Notes under the pieces: generated by a model
Told to the model about the DNA's origin: nothing
Database searches by the model: none
The model's input: the letters and a program-made list of their open reading frames with translations, nothing else
Shown here: piece after piece, positions 37,334-48,233 of the stretch
Position numbering within the stretch: position 1 is the first letter of the stretch
Layout of the letters: the number at the start of each line of letters is the position of its first letter
Origin: Candidatus Stramentimicrobium fermentans
Lineage (GTDB): Bacteria > Atribacterota > Phoenicimicrobiia > Phoenicimicrobiales > Stramentimicrobiaceae
Length of the DNA: 64,000 bases
Direction of reading: 5' to 3'
Assembly (NCBI GenBank): GCA_012520575.1
Contig: JAAYOB010000017.1
Span: 22,832-86,831 of the forward strand
Made by a program: the position numbers and the translations under genes

Positions 37334-38515
37334 TCAAATTGCTATCCATTTTTCAGAGGATTGATTGCTCTTTAGAATTGCCTCCACAAAGGCAAGTCCT
37401 GCTATCCCTTCTTCTATTCCGGGAAAATTCCAGCCGCTTTCGCCACCGGGACAGGGCTGCTGCTTATTCCTTAAGCAGTGTATTGCCTTAAAGAAGGAGG
37501 AATAGATATTGGCGAAGGCACAGAGAAAGCCCTCCGGGTGTCCGGGAGGGAAGTTTGATGCCTTTCGAGCATCCTCACTCAATACCGGAACACCCTTTTT
37601 AAATATTGTGCTGGTTCCGTCTGAATTCATCATTTCCAATGTTTCTGGAAATTCCTGGTCCCAGGATAAACCGGCAATATCTCCATAAATTTTAATACGC
37701 AAGGCATTTCCTTCACCGGTAGAAACCTGAGAGGCATGGAGAAGGCCATTAATCCCATTATTAAATTTAAGGAGTACCGTACCATTATCGTCCAGACAAT
37801 TTCCCGGAATTGTCGAGTTGAGGTTGGCACATACTTTTTCAGGAACTAAACCGGTAATAGTTTGAACTAAGTTTAAGGCATGGATTCCGATATCGAGCAT
37901 AGTACAGGAGGGTCCTGAGATGGCCGGGTCAAGATGCCAGGTTTTAAATTCCTCCGGGTTTTTAATGAGGGGAGAAAGCCATCCCTGACTGTAACTTACT
38001 AAAATATTGATCAAATTTCCTAATTTTCCGGACTTAATCAGATATCTGGCTTGTTTTACCATAGGATAGCCGGTATACCCATGAGTAAGAGCAAGGACCA
38101 TTTCGGTCTTTTTCTGGACGTCCTTTATTTCCAGCGCCTCAGCGAGGGATATAGCTATCGGTTTATCAGCTATTACGTGAAATCCATTTTCCAGAAAAGC
38201 TTTTATCATCTTACAATGCAGGTAATTAGGGGTGGCAATTATAACAAAGTCAATTCTCTCTTCAGCGGGGAGAGTATTTTCTTTTTCAATCATTTCAGTA
38301 CAATTACAATAGATTCGGCATCGTTCTATTCCCAGTTCCAATCCCCGCTTGATACATCGGTCAGGGTCACTGGAAAATACACCGGCTATTATCTCAGCTT
38401 CATTATAAAGAGCAGCGGCTGCGTAATGGGCAAAGCCAATAAAGGAATCTTTACCCGCTCCTATTATTCCTCCCTTTAACTTGTCCATAAGGAACTGCCT
38501 AAATTTAATTGCCAA
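37334..38515 (-). CDS. Gfo/Idh/MocA family oxidoreductase
   Basis: GIIGAGKDSFIGFAHYAAA, FVIIATPNYLHCKMIKAFLENGFHVIADKPIA, MLDIGIHALNLVQTITG. Start probably the internal ATG (MDKLKGG). Confidence 0.9.
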   Translation of the reverse strand: MAIKFRQFLMDKLKGGIIGAGKDSFIGFAHYAAAALYNEAEIIAGVFSSDPDRCIKRGLELGIERCRIYCNCTEMIEKENTLPAEERIDFVIIATPNYLHCKMIKAFLENGFHVIADKPIAISLAEALEIKDVQKKTEMVLALTHGYTGYPMVKQARYLIKSGKLGNLINILVSYSQGWLSPLIKNPEEFKTWHLDPAISGPSCTMLDIGIHALNLVQTITGLVPEKVCANLNSTIPGNCLDDNGTVLLKFNNGINGLLHASQVSTGEGNALRIKIYGDIAGLSWDQEFPETLEMMNSDGTSTIFKKGVPVLSEDARKASNFPPGHPEGFLCAFANIYSSFFKAIHCLRNKQQPCPGGESGWNFPGIEEGIAGLAFVEAILKSNQSSEKWIAI

Positions 38516-38796
38516 TTTTTAACAGTTTGAACAATTCTTTGACCAACAAATGGCTCTCTTTTTATTTTAGCACAAAAATAATTCTTTTTCTATAAGGCTG
38601 CCTTACGCTTTATGATATGTTGTTAAAAAATCCGCCTTCAGAGTAATATAAATAAAGTCATAGAAAAAATATTCCATTTATTTTATATTATATTATGAAT
38701 AAAAAAACAATTTTTTTGTATAATTAGATTTGTTATTATCATTAAAATTGTGCAAAATAGACAGACATACAGACACAGAAATGGGAGTCCTCAAGA

Positions 38797-40575
38797 TTGT
38801 TTAAAATATTAAAAAAGTTAAAACCCTATCGGTTATCGATTGTCGGGGTAGTATTTTTTGTTTTTTTACAGGCTATTTCGGAGTTATTCTTGCCTACTCT
38901 GATGTCCAATATTGTAGATACGGGGGTAGTACAAGGAGATATAGGCTATATTCTGCGAATCGGGGGCATAATGCTGCTCATTACCCTTATAGCCATGTTC
39001 GGTTCTGTTATCGGTAGTTTTTTATCTTCCCGGGTGGCTATAGGATTTGCCAGAGACTTAAGGGCACAGGTTTTTAGGAAAGTGGAAAGTTTTTCCTTGG
39101 AAGAATTCAGTGAGATTGGGGCTGCCTCTTTAATTGTAAGAACAACTAACGATGTTACTCAGATTCAGCAGTTAACAGTCGTTTTATTGAGGATGTTTTT
39201 ACGAGCCCCCATGCTCTTTATCGGGGGTATTGTTATGGCTATCACCAAGAATATCGAATTGGCTATGCTGTTGGTGGCAATTTTGCCTATCCTGGTGATT
39301 ATTGTCTTTTTTGTGGCCAAGAAGAGTACGGCACTCTTTCAGGCGATGCAAAAGAGAATAGATAGACTGAATATGATATTTCGGGACTATCTTACCGGTA
39401 TCAGGGTTATAAGAGCCTTTAACAGGGAGAATTATGAACAGCAGAGATTCGATAAGAGTAACTTAGAGTTAACCGATACCTCTAAAAGAGTTAACGCACT
39501 TCTGGCTCTCTTGATGCCGCTTATGGTTCTGATTCTCAATCTGACTATTGTAGCTATAGTTTGGCTGGGGAGTATCAGAGTGGAGCATAGGGGTATGCAG
39601 GTAGGAGACCTGATGGCCTTCGTGCAATATGCCTCACAAATCATGTTCTCCTTAATTATGTTTTCCATGATGTTCATGATGATTCCCAGAGCCTCCGTCT
39701 CGGCGGTCAGAATTAATGAGGTTTTAGATATTGAGCCGAATATTGAGGACCCGGCCATATCATTGCTACAAACTCTATTAGAAAAGGATAAAGAAAAACA
39801 ACTTCCGGATGCACCGGATAAAAAAAGAACCGGTTATTTAAAGTTTGACAAGGTAAGCTTCTGTTACCAAAATGCTGCAGAACAAGTTCTGAAAGACATC
39901 TCCTTCCAAGCCAATCCCGGTGAGACTACTGCTATTATCGGAAGCACCGGCTCAGGGAAATCAACTTTAATCAATCTCATTCCCAGATTTTATGATGTTT
40001 CAAAGGGTAGTATTTCCATTAATGGTGTGGATATCAGAAATATTTCTCAGGAAGAACTACGCAATATGATTGGTTTAGTCCCGCAAAAGGCCATCCTTTT
40101 TACCGGAACTATTGCGGAAAATATCAGTTTTGGTAATAATACCTTGAATATAGATGAAATTAAGAGGGCGGCAAAGATAGCACAGGCGGCGAGATTTATT
40201 GAGAGGATGCCTAATGGGTATAATTCTTTGATTGCCCAAGGCGGCACTAATCTGTCGGGAGGAGAAAAGCAGCGTATGTCCATTGCCCGGGCCATTGCCC
40301 GGCATCCTGATATCTTTATCTTTGACGATAGCTTCTCTGCGCTTGATTTTAAGACCGAAGCCGGACTGAGGGAAGCTTTAAAGGATGAGATAAAAGATAA
40401 GACAGTATTAATAGTTGCCCAAAGGGTAACCACAGTAATGGGGGCAGATCAGATTATTGTTTTGGATAAAGGTGAAATTGTAGGTATTGGAAAACACCAT
40501 GAACTGATTAAGACTAGTCCGGTATATAAGGAAATCGTAGTTTCACAACTGGCAGAAGAGGGTTTACATGAATAA
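38797..40575 (+). CDS. ABC exporter half-transporter, degenerate-site partner
   Basis: GSTGSGKSTLINLIPRFYD, LSGGEKQRMSIARA, Walker B IFIFDDSFSALD (no catalytic Glu), Q in place of H-loop His (VLIVAQRVTTV). TTG start. Confidence 0.93.
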   Translation: MFKILKKLKPYRLSIVGVVFFVFLQAISELFLPTLMSNIVDTGVVQGDIGYILRIGGIMLLITLIAMFGSVIGSFLSSRVAIGFARDLRAQVFRKVESFSLEEFSEIGAASLIVRTTNDVTQIQQLTVVLLRMFLRAPMLFIGGIVMAITKNIELAMLLVAILPILVIIVFFVAKKSTALFQAMQKRIDRLNMIFRDYLTGIRVIRAFNRENYEQQRFDKSNLELTDTSKRVNALLALLMPLMVLILNLTIVAIVWLGSIRVEHRGMQVGDLMAFVQYASQIMFSLIMFSMMFMMIPRASVSAVRINEVLDIEPNIEDPAISLLQTLLEKDKEKQLPDAPDKKRTGYLKFDKVSFCYQNAAEQVLKDISFQANPGETTAIIGSTGSGKSTLINLIPRFYDVSKGSISINGVDIRNISQEELRNMIGLVPQKAILFTGTIAENISFGNNTLNIDEIKRAAKIAQAARFIERMPNGYNSLIAQGGTNLSGGEKQRMSIARAIARHPDIFIFDDSFSALDFKTEAGLREALKDEIKDKTVLIVAQRVTTVMGADQIIVLDKGEIVGIGKHHELIKTSPVYKEIVVSQLAEEGLHE

Positions 40576-42451
40576 AAAAGAAGACAGACCAACCATACAG
40601 ATGGGAGGATTTGGCAGAGGACCGGGCAGTCGTCGTGGTTTAACGACCTTAGTAGAAAAACCGAAGGATTTTAAAGGGAGCCTATGGCGGCTGATTGCTT
40701 ATTTAAAACCACATTGGGTTAAGATTATATTTACCTTCTTAGCAGCTATTACCGGTTCTATCTTTGTTATTATAAGTCCCAAGGTAATGGGTCTTGCTAC
40801 CACTAAATTATTTGAGGGCTATCTTTTAAAAATAAGGCAGGTTCCGGGGGCAGCTATCGATTTTGACTATATCTTTAATATTATTGCTATTTTGATCGGG
40901 TTATATATCTTCAATGCATTATTTGCCTATCTGCAGAATTATATTATGGTCGGAGTTACCCAGCAAATCGTCTACGAGCTGCGCAAAGGTATCAGTGCTA
41001 AACTGATCAGATTGCCTCTCAGTTATTTTGATGGCAGAACACATGGGGAAATTATGAGCCGTGTGACCAATGATATAGATACCGTGAGTAATACCTTGCA
41101 GCAGAGCATTACCCAATTTATTACTGCTGTAGTAACTTTAACGGGCACTATGATCATGATGCTGACCATCAGTCCTCTTCTCTCTCTGGTAATCTTCATC
41201 ACACTCCCTTTAAGTATTCTCGTTACCAGAATCGTGGCTCGCCAATCCCAGAAATATTTTGCACGGCAGCAGAGTCTGCTGGGACATTTAAATGGCCATG
41301 TGGAAGAGATGTACACCGGCCATAAGATAGTAAAGGCTTTCAATTATGAAAAAAAATCTATGGCACAATTTGACAAACTCAATGAACAGCTCTTTGAAAC
41401 CGGTTGGAAAGCTCAGTTCATTTCGGGAATTATTATGCCGCTTATGATGGCTATCGGCAATCTCAGCTATGTTTTTGTCGTTATTCTGGGAGGCATTTCT
41501 GTAGCCAGAGGAACAATCACTATAGGCGATGTACAGGCCTTTATCAATTATTCAAGGCATTTTACTCAACCCATTGTGCAAACCGCCAATATTGCCAATA
41601 TAATCCAATCTACTATCGCAGCAGCTGAGCGGGTTTTTGAGGTCTTTGATGAGCCTGAAATGGCCCCGGATAATGATACTTTGACTTTAATATCAAAACC
41701 GGAGGGTAATATTAATTTTGACCACATTAATTTCGGCTATACTCCGGAAAAAATAGTTATCAAAGACGTAAGCATAGAAGTTGAAAAAGGGCAGACTATT
41801 GCTATAGTTGGTCCCACCGGAGCAGGAAAGACTACTTTAATAAATCTCCTGATGCGTTTTTATGAAATAAATAGCGGAAAAATAACTCTGGACGGTATTA
41901 ATATTCATGACCTGAAACGCGCAGAGCTGAGGAGTTTTTTTGGAATGGTTTTACAGGATACCTGGCTGTTTAAAGGCACTATCAGGGAGAATATTGCCTA
42001 TGGTAAAGAAAAAGCTACTGAAGAGGAAATTATTGAGGCAGCGAAGATGGCTTACGCCGACCATTTTATTAATACCCTTCCTGCGGGATATGAGACTGTC
42101 ATAGATGAGGAGGCAACTAATATTTCACAGGGGCAAAAACAATTGCTGACCATTGCCCGTGCCATCCTGGCTAATCCCCCCATCTTAATTTTAGATGAGG
42201 CAACCAGCAATGTTGACACCAGAACAGAAATATTAATTCAAAACGCCATGTTGGGATTGATGGAAGGTAAGACCAGTTTTGTCATAGCTCATCGTTTATC
42301 CACTATTCAGGGGGCAGACTTGATACTGGTTATGCGCAAGGGTGAGATTATAGAAAAGGGCAGCCATAAAGAATTGTTAGAACAGAAAGGTTTTTATGCC
42401 GATTTATACAACAGTCAGTTTGTGGGATTAAATTTCGTTAAAACCGCTTAG
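40568..42451 (+). CDS. ABC exporter half-transporter, canonical-site partner
   Basis: GPTGAGKTTLINLLMRFYE, ISQGQKQLLTIARAIL, ILILDEATSNVD, FVIAHRLSTI. Overlaps the upstream gene by 8 nt. Confidence 0.93.
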   Translation: MNKKEDRPTIQMGGFGRGPGSRRGLTTLVEKPKDFKGSLWRLIAYLKPHWVKIIFTFLAAITGSIFVIISPKVMGLATTKLFEGYLLKIRQVPGAAIDFDYIFNIIAILIGLYIFNALFAYLQNYIMVGVTQQIVYELRKGISAKLIRLPLSYFDGRTHGEIMSRVTNDIDTVSNTLQQSITQFITAVVTLTGTMIMMLTISPLLSLVIFITLPLSILVTRIVARQSQKYFARQQSLLGHLNGHVEEMYTGHKIVKAFNYEKKSMAQFDKLNEQLFETGWKAQFISGIIMPLMMAIGNLSYVFVVILGGISVARGTITIGDVQAFINYSRHFTQPIVQTANIANIIQSTIAAAERVFEVFDEPEMAPDNDTLTLISKPEGNINFDHINFGYTPEKIVIKDVSIEVEKGQTIAIVGPTGAGKTTLINLLMRFYEINSGKITLDGINIHDLKRAELRSFFGMVLQDTWLFKGTIRENIAYGKEKATEEEIIEAAKMAYADHFINTLPAGYETVIDEEATNISQGQKQLLTIARAILANPPILILDEATSNVDTRTEILIQNAMLGLMEGKTSFVIAHRLSTIQGADLILVMRKGEIIEKGSHKELLEQKGFYADLYNSQFVGLNFVKTA

Positions 42452-42597
42452 CGCAAAAAAACCGGACAGTATTCCGTTAATTATTTAAAAATTAGGATAT
42501 TTTTTCATTAGTATAATCCGCATTGTTTTAATGGATTTCTGAATAATTTTATTAATATTAATTACCTATTACAGTAAGAAAGCATAACAAGAAAGTC

Positions 42598-44691
42598 ATG
42601 AAAAAATACGCAATTTGTGTATCCTTATTCTTATTTGTGATACTCATAGTATTTTCTATAAGCATAAAATCTTTTTCTGCCGAAGTATCTGTTCAGGAAT
42701 ATCTGAAAGGGAAATTGCCGGCGATATTTAATATCTATTTGGCTTCTTTAGAGGATTTAGATGAACAAGAGGTAGAATTTATAGACCTTCTGGCAAACCT
42801 TCCTGTAGAGGAACAGAGAACTTTTGCCCGAGAAGTGTACGAGGAGGGTTTTTCTCCGGAGCTTCTGGAAAGATTGAGGGATCTTCAGGGAAAGTTAGAA
42901 AAGCCCTATTTAAAGGTCGCCTTTCCCGGGACTGACCGCCAAAAAATTAGCGGAAATCCCATTTTTGTTTTTGGTTGTACCCTGCCTTCACAGAATACAA
43001 AGGTTACAGTCAATGGGGAAGAAGTAGAAAGATACGATGAGCTTACCGGGAATTTTCTTACCTTAGTTGAGATACCGGAAAAAACAGAATTTCCCATTAA
43101 AGTTACCGCTACTTTGGGGGAAGAAGAGACTTCTTTGGAAAGAACAGTAGTTTATGAACCAACATGGCAAGAGATGCCGGAAGAACCGCTGGCCATTCAT
43201 TCTGCTAATGTACAACCCAGGGAGGACCAGATACTTGGTGAGGGTGAGCTCTTGAGGGTGATAGTGCAGGGCAGCCCCGGGGCAGAGGCGGCATTTAAAA
43301 TAGGTAACTCCGGGGCAGAAGTAGCTATGGAAGAACTAAGCATACTGCCTGCTTCTCTAAATGGCAGGGGCATTTATCTGGGGAGTTATCCGGTAAAAGA
43401 GTCGGATATATCGATTAAAGGAAAAGAAGAATGGCAATTTATAACTGTTCTGCTGCGCAGAGGAGGAAAAGAAATAAGCAGGAGACTACCGGGCAAGGTT
43501 TCCCTTACTACCGGGGATACACCCCATATCTTTAAGACTATTAATGAAAGAACAAGGTTTTACCGGATTAATAGAGAATCTTTTAATCTTCAGGGTGTAA
43601 CTTTGGGTGGTGATGGCTGGCTCACTCAGGTTGTGGGTTATGACCTTTTACCGGAGACTTATTTTAAGGTGACGGGCAAAGCAGGGGAATACTTTAGGAT
43701 AAGATTAGGCGCAAATGATTATTTGATACATCAGAGCGATATGGCAGAATACCAGGATGAAGGAGGAGAATTAAATTCAACCCTTTCCGGAATAACCATA
43801 AAGCAGAAAGAGGGAAAATCAGAGGTACGCTTAAATTTTAGCAATAGTAGACATATTCCTTTTCTGATAGAAGATAAATCCGAGCAGCTTTCTATTACTT
43901 TTTATGGAATTGGCCGAAGTGAAAATTTCTCCATCACCGGCTCATCATCCTCTGTCAAAACAATTGAATTAGTGCCTCAAGTAACAGGATTATCAGCTAT
44001 CGAATCAGCTGCGGTTTTGAATATCAAGTTATACCATCCTTTAGTCGGGTATGATTATTTTTGGGATAAATCGGAGCTGGTAATTAGTTTAAGAAAACCC
44101 CCTGCCATTTCTCCGGATAACCCATTGCAGAACAGGATAATAGTGCTTGATCCCGGACATGGTGGAGACGCGGTTGGGGCTATTGGGCCGGGGGATGTAC
44201 CGGAAAAAGTAGTGGTATTGGAAATCAGCAGGTATCTCAAACAGTTATTAGTTGAAAAAGGGGCCCGGGTAATAATGACCCGTTCCGAAGATAGAAATCT
44301 TAGTATTCGAGAAAGAATAGAAAAAGCTGTTGAAGAAGAGGCAGATCTCTTTATCAGTATTCACGCCAACGCTCATGCCCAAGGGGCAGATGCGGTAAGC
44401 TATCACGGTCATATGACTCTTTACAATTATAACTATAATAAGCAATTGGCAGAAATTATTTTAAATAATTTAGCAAAAAAGACGGGCTTACCGAAAACGA
44501 GAGTATGGAAAAGGCCGGATATAGGAGTGTTAAGACGTCCTCAAGTACCCTCTGTTCTGGTGGAGACGGCTTATCTGATGCACCCGAAGGATAATCGTTA
44601 TCTTTTACTGCCGGAGTATCAACATGAATTGGCATTGAGTATCAGAGACGGAATTAGCGATTATTTTCTGAATATAAACTCCTCTAATTAA
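42598..44691 (+). CDS. N-acetylmuramoyl-L-alanine amidase (Amidase_3) with large N-terminal extension
   Basis: IIVLDPGHGGDAVGAIGPGDVPEKVVVLEISRYLKQLLVEKGARVIMTRSED, LFISIHANAH, VPSVLVETAYLMHPKDN. Signal anchor at the N-terminus. Confidence 0.9.
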   Translation: MKKYAICVSLFLFVILIVFSISIKSFSAEVSVQEYLKGKLPAIFNIYLASLEDLDEQEVEFIDLLANLPVEEQRTFAREVYEEGFSPELLERLRDLQGKLEKPYLKVAFPGTDRQKISGNPIFVFGCTLPSQNTKVTVNGEEVERYDELTGNFLTLVEIPEKTEFPIKVTATLGEEETSLERTVVYEPTWQEMPEEPLAIHSANVQPREDQILGEGELLRVIVQGSPGAEAAFKIGNSGAEVAMEELSILPASLNGRGIYLGSYPVKESDISIKGKEEWQFITVLLRRGGKEISRRLPGKVSLTTGDTPHIFKTINERTRFYRINRESFNLQGVTLGGDGWLTQVVGYDLLPETYFKVTGKAGEYFRIRLGANDYLIHQSDMAEYQDEGGELNSTLSGITIKQKEGKSEVRLNFSNSRHIPFLIEDKSEQLSITFYGIGRSENFSITGSSSSVKTIELVPQVTGLSAIESAAVLNIKLYHPLVGYDYFWDKSELVISLRKPPAISPDNPLQNRIIVLDPGHGGDAVGAIGPGDVPEKVVVLEISRYLKQLLVEKGARVIMTRSEDRNLSIRERIEKAVEEEADLFISIHANAHAQGADAVSYHGHMTLYNYNYNKQLAEIILNNLAKKTGLPKTRVWKRPDIGVLRRPQVPSVLVETAYLMHPKDNRYLLLPEYQHELALSIRDGISDYFLNINSSN

Positions 44692-44993
44692 AGAGGAACT
44701 ATCCCCCATTTTACTGTACCAGGAAGTGGAAAAAAATATTTTTAATCACTCTCCAATCAAAAATTGTTATCAAAAATAGAATAGTAAAATAGCAATAACC
44801 CCTAAAATGTTCTATAATAAAAGAAGATAAATATTTAGCCGTTGCAACTTTCAGTTAAATAGCTAGGCGGAGGAGGTTGAAGAATAAAAAAAGAAAGGAG
44901 GTTAGTTGTTTTACTTTTTTGCCGAATAGGAAGTTTTTCAAAAAATCATTGATAACTTGGTAAATAATTTGAATATAGGAGGTATTTTAGTAA

Positions 44994-46667
44994 ATGTTTA
45001 GAAATAAAAATGTCCGAAATCTAATCACAACATCACTGCTAACTCTCTTGATTATTTTTAGTGCCACATTCCTTATCTATTCTGCCGAAAAAGAAATAGT
45101 AGTACTCTCTTTTAATGATTTTCATGGCAGTTTAGCCTCTTCCGGGAAAAATGTGGGGGCAGCGAAATTTGTGGATGCCTTAAAAACAGAAAGGGCTAAA
45201 AACCCGGAAGGCACCATTATAGTTTCAGCCGGTGACAGCTATCAGGGGAGTGCCATGTCTAACCTGCTCTATGGTGAGCCGGTTTCAGCCATGTTTAAAG
45301 AAGCAGGAGTGGAATTATCAGCAGTGGGAAACCATGAATTCGATTGGGGAATTGAAAAAATCGGAAAATGGGCTGAAGATGGTAACCTTACTTTCGTCTG
45401 TGCCAATGTTTATGATAAGAGAACAGATGAACCGGTGGATTGGGCAGAGCCCTATGTAATTATTGAAAGGGAAGGGGTAAAGGTTGGATTTATAGGGCTG
45501 GCTACACCGGAGACTGCTTATAAGACCTCGAAAGAAAATGTAGAAAATTATGAGTTTAGAGACCCGGTAGAGAGTTTATCCGAATGGGTACCCGAAGTCC
45601 AATCTAAGGGCGCTGATATAATTGTCGCCCTAACCCATTTAGGTTCTAATCAAGACAAAGATGGAAATATCACCGGGGAAGCAACTGATTTGAGCCGGGT
45701 AGACGGGGTTGATGCCGTTATTTCGGCACATACCCATGCACTTGTTTCAGGAATGGTTAATGGCAAACCATTAGTGCAGGCAAGGAACAATGGAAGAGCG
45801 ATTGCCAAGATCGTCTTCATCGTAGACGATGATAATCGGTTGGTAAGCGCAGAACCATCCGTCGATACCCTCTACGAAAGAGAAGATACCTTGAAGGACG
45901 ACCCCAATATGTTGGCCATATTTCAGAAGTACGAGACAGATTTAGAACCGATTCTAGGCAGAGTATTGGGTGAGACTACCGAAGAGTTAGACCATGACCG
46001 CTGGGCCGGACCCTCCCTCTTAGGAGAATGGTCTTGTCAGGTTATGCAGGATAAAGTCGGTGCCCAGATTGGTATGACCAATGGCGGAGGGCTAAGAACT
46101 CCCATACCGGCCGGTAAAATTACCGCGGGCAAACTTTACGAGGTAATGCCCTTTGATAATACACTCTACGTGTTAAAAATATCCGGGGCTGATGTGAAAG
46201 CCAATATTGAACACGGGATAATGAATGAAGACATCGGGTGGATTCAAATTTCAGGGGTAAAGGTTACCTATGATAAAGATGCCGAACCGGGTAGCCGAAT
46301 TACCAATATGGTTTTAGCAGATGGAACTCCGGTAGAGATGGATAAATACTATACTGTGGTGACCAATGACTTTATGGCTACCGGTGGAGATAACTATGAC
46401 TTCTCCCGTGCTATAGAGACTGAAGATACCTTCTTACCTGTCAGAGATGCTCTAATGGAAGCGGTGGAAAAAGCAGGTACCATTTCACCGGTAAGGCAGA
46501 ATTGGTTAGCCGAGGCAAAAGAACTAAAAACCTATGTGGTAATTTCCGGGGATTCAATCTGGAAAATTGCCCGGAAATTTGGCACTACCATGGAACAGAT
46601 TATCGAGCTGAATGAATTGGTAAATCCGAGATTTATACTGCCCGGACAGGAGTTAATAGTTCCATAG
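44994..46667 (+). CDS. Secreted 5'-nucleotidase / 2',3'-cyclic phosphodiesterase with C-terminal LysM
   Basis: VVLSFNDFHGSL, SAGDSYQGS, VGNHEFDWG, TNGGGLRTPIPAG; LysM YVVISGDSIWKIARKFGTTMEQIIELNELVNPRFILPGQELIVP. Confidence 0.93.
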   Translation: MFRNKNVRNLITTSLLTLLIIFSATFLIYSAEKEIVVLSFNDFHGSLASSGKNVGAAKFVDALKTERAKNPEGTIIVSAGDSYQGSAMSNLLYGEPVSAMFKEAGVELSAVGNHEFDWGIEKIGKWAEDGNLTFVCANVYDKRTDEPVDWAEPYVIIEREGVKVGFIGLATPETAYKTSKENVENYEFRDPVESLSEWVPEVQSKGADIIVALTHLGSNQDKDGNITGEATDLSRVDGVDAVISAHTHALVSGMVNGKPLVQARNNGRAIAKIVFIVDDDNRLVSAEPSVDTLYEREDTLKDDPNMLAIFQKYETDLEPILGRVLGETTEELDHDRWAGPSLLGEWSCQVMQDKVGAQIGMTNGGGLRTPIPAGKITAGKLYEVMPFDNTLYVLKISGADVKANIEHGIMNEDIGWIQISGVKVTYDKDAEPGSRITNMVLADGTPVEMDKYYTVVTNDFMATGGDNYDFSRAIETEDTFLPVRDALMEAVEKAGTISPVRQNWLAEAKELKTYVVISGDSIWKIARKFGTTMEQIIELNELVNPRFILPGQELIVP

Positions 46668-46688
46668 GACTGTTTCAGAATAAAATGA

Positions 46689-46736
46689 GGCGGGTGATCT
46701 TTTGTTAAATCTAAACGGATTACCCGCTTTTTTTAT
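46689..46736 (+). terminator. Rho-independent terminator
   Basis: gcgggtgat ... attacccgc stem followed by ttttttt. Confidence 0.75.
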
Positions 46737-46896
46737 TTACTATTCTTTCATAACTTCTTCCATAAACCATATACTGCCAAATAAACCATCTTCCTCTCTA
46801 TTAATCTAAAGGCAGATAAGAACAAATATTCAAAATAAAGATGAAAAAATTTACAGGTGTGGTATGCTATAAAATAAAAAAGCGAGATGCTCTGTT

Positions 46897-47496
46897 ATGA
46901 GTTTAAAATTATTTCAGATTGTAGCAATCATGCTATTACTGTTTTTTTCTATCTATATCTCTGATTTTCGAAATAAAAAAGGGATGCGTCCACTCCTAAA
47001 CTCCAGGATCCTGTTTATTTTAAAGATTTTTTACTTCATTCCAATTTTTATTTATCTCTATGTAATTTTTAATTTAACACAGATTCTGCCATTTAGTTAT
47101 TTTGGCCTTATTTTTACCTTTGTCGGCACTTTATTAGTAGTAAAGGCGAAGTTTGATTTAGGGAAATATCATACCTGGGCAGGGCAAATACTATTTTCTA
47201 CCAGGGTTATTACCGGGGGGATCTATTCTTTTATCAGACATCCCATCTATACCGGTATTGGGGTATTCATGTTAGGCGGTGTCATGATTGGAATTCACAA
47301 TAATCCCTTTTCTGCTTTAGAGACAGCAGTAATAATCTTTTTTGTAATTTTAATTCAGCTTTTTCTGATTATATCAGCGGCGAAAGAAAGTATTTTTTTA
47401 CAGGACAAATTTGGAAAGCAGTTTATGGAATATAAAAAACAGGTACATGCTTTTCTGCCTTTTAGAAAATACAATCCGGCCGAGGATTTTAATTAA
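46897..47496 (+). CDS. Isoprenylcysteine carboxyl methyltransferase (ICMT/PEMT)-like membrane protein
   Basis: ITGGIYSFIRHPIYTGIGVFMLG and multiple TM segments. Confidence 0.82.
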   Translation: MSLKLFQIVAIMLLLFFSIYISDFRNKKGMRPLLNSRILFILKIFYFIPIFIYLYVIFNLTQILPFSYFGLIFTFVGTLLVVKAKFDLGKYHTWAGQILFSTRVITGGIYSFIRHPIYTGIGVFMLGGVMIGIHNNPFSALETAVIIFFVILIQLFLIISAAKESIFLQDKFGKQFMEYKKQVHAFLPFRKYNPAEDFN

Positions 47497-47572
47497 ACAT
47501 TGCTGAAATAATTATTACTATATAAAACGGAAACAGTATCTTCATAGAAAATAATAAATAAAAAAGAAAAAA

Positions 47573-48043
47573 ATGATTCTTGTTTTAGGAATTATCTTAA
47601 ATATAGTTGGTATTATTGGTGTGGTTATGCCGGCTATGCCCGGTATTGTGCTGAACTTTGCTGCATTAATTCTACTCTATATAGACAGAGGAGAACAGGC
47701 AGTCGGCTTAAATGTCCTTATAATGTTCGGTCTCCTATCATTTCTGGCCAGTACCCTAGATTACATTCTTCCCCTCCTAGGAGCTAAAAAATTTGGAGCA
47801 TCACGTTCAGGTATTGGAGGCGCTGTGGTGGGAATGATAATAGGTATATTATTCTTCCCTCCTATTGGTCTTTTTGCCGGGCTCTTGCTGGGCGCTTTTG
47901 CGGGAGAGCTGTTAGCGGGTAAGGATTATTCCCGAGCCTTTAAAGCAGGCTTCGCCACCTTTTTGGGTAGCCTTACCTCTATTGCCGTTAAACTCACCTT
48001 AGCACTGGTGATGACTTTCTATTACCTCTGGCATCTCTTTTAA
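47573..48043 (+). CDS. DUF456-family membrane protein
   Basis: LNIVGIIGVVMPAMPGIVLNFAALILLY, LDYILPLLGAKKFGASRSGIGGAVVGMIIGILFFPPIGLFAGLLLGAFAGEL. Confidence 0.85.
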   Translation: MILVLGIILNIVGIIGVVMPAMPGIVLNFAALILLYIDRGEQAVGLNVLIMFGLLSFLASTLDYILPLLGAKKFGASRSGIGGAVVGMIIGILFFPPIGLFAGLLLGAFAGELLAGKDYSRAFKAGFATFLGSLTSIAVKLTLALVMTFYYLWHLF

Positions 48044-48233
48044 TAATTGGGAAAATGCAGTATTAAAAGAACCGGCAAATGAAAATCTTATCAATATAGA
48101 CGAAATGACGGTCTAATTCTTTTCTTTTTTGAAACGATTTCCGGTAAGAGGGCTATTTATAAAATAACTGTGTCAGGAACCGCTCACCGGTCTGTTGAAG
48201 GTAAAACTTTATTAATGAACAAAGGAGAAAACA

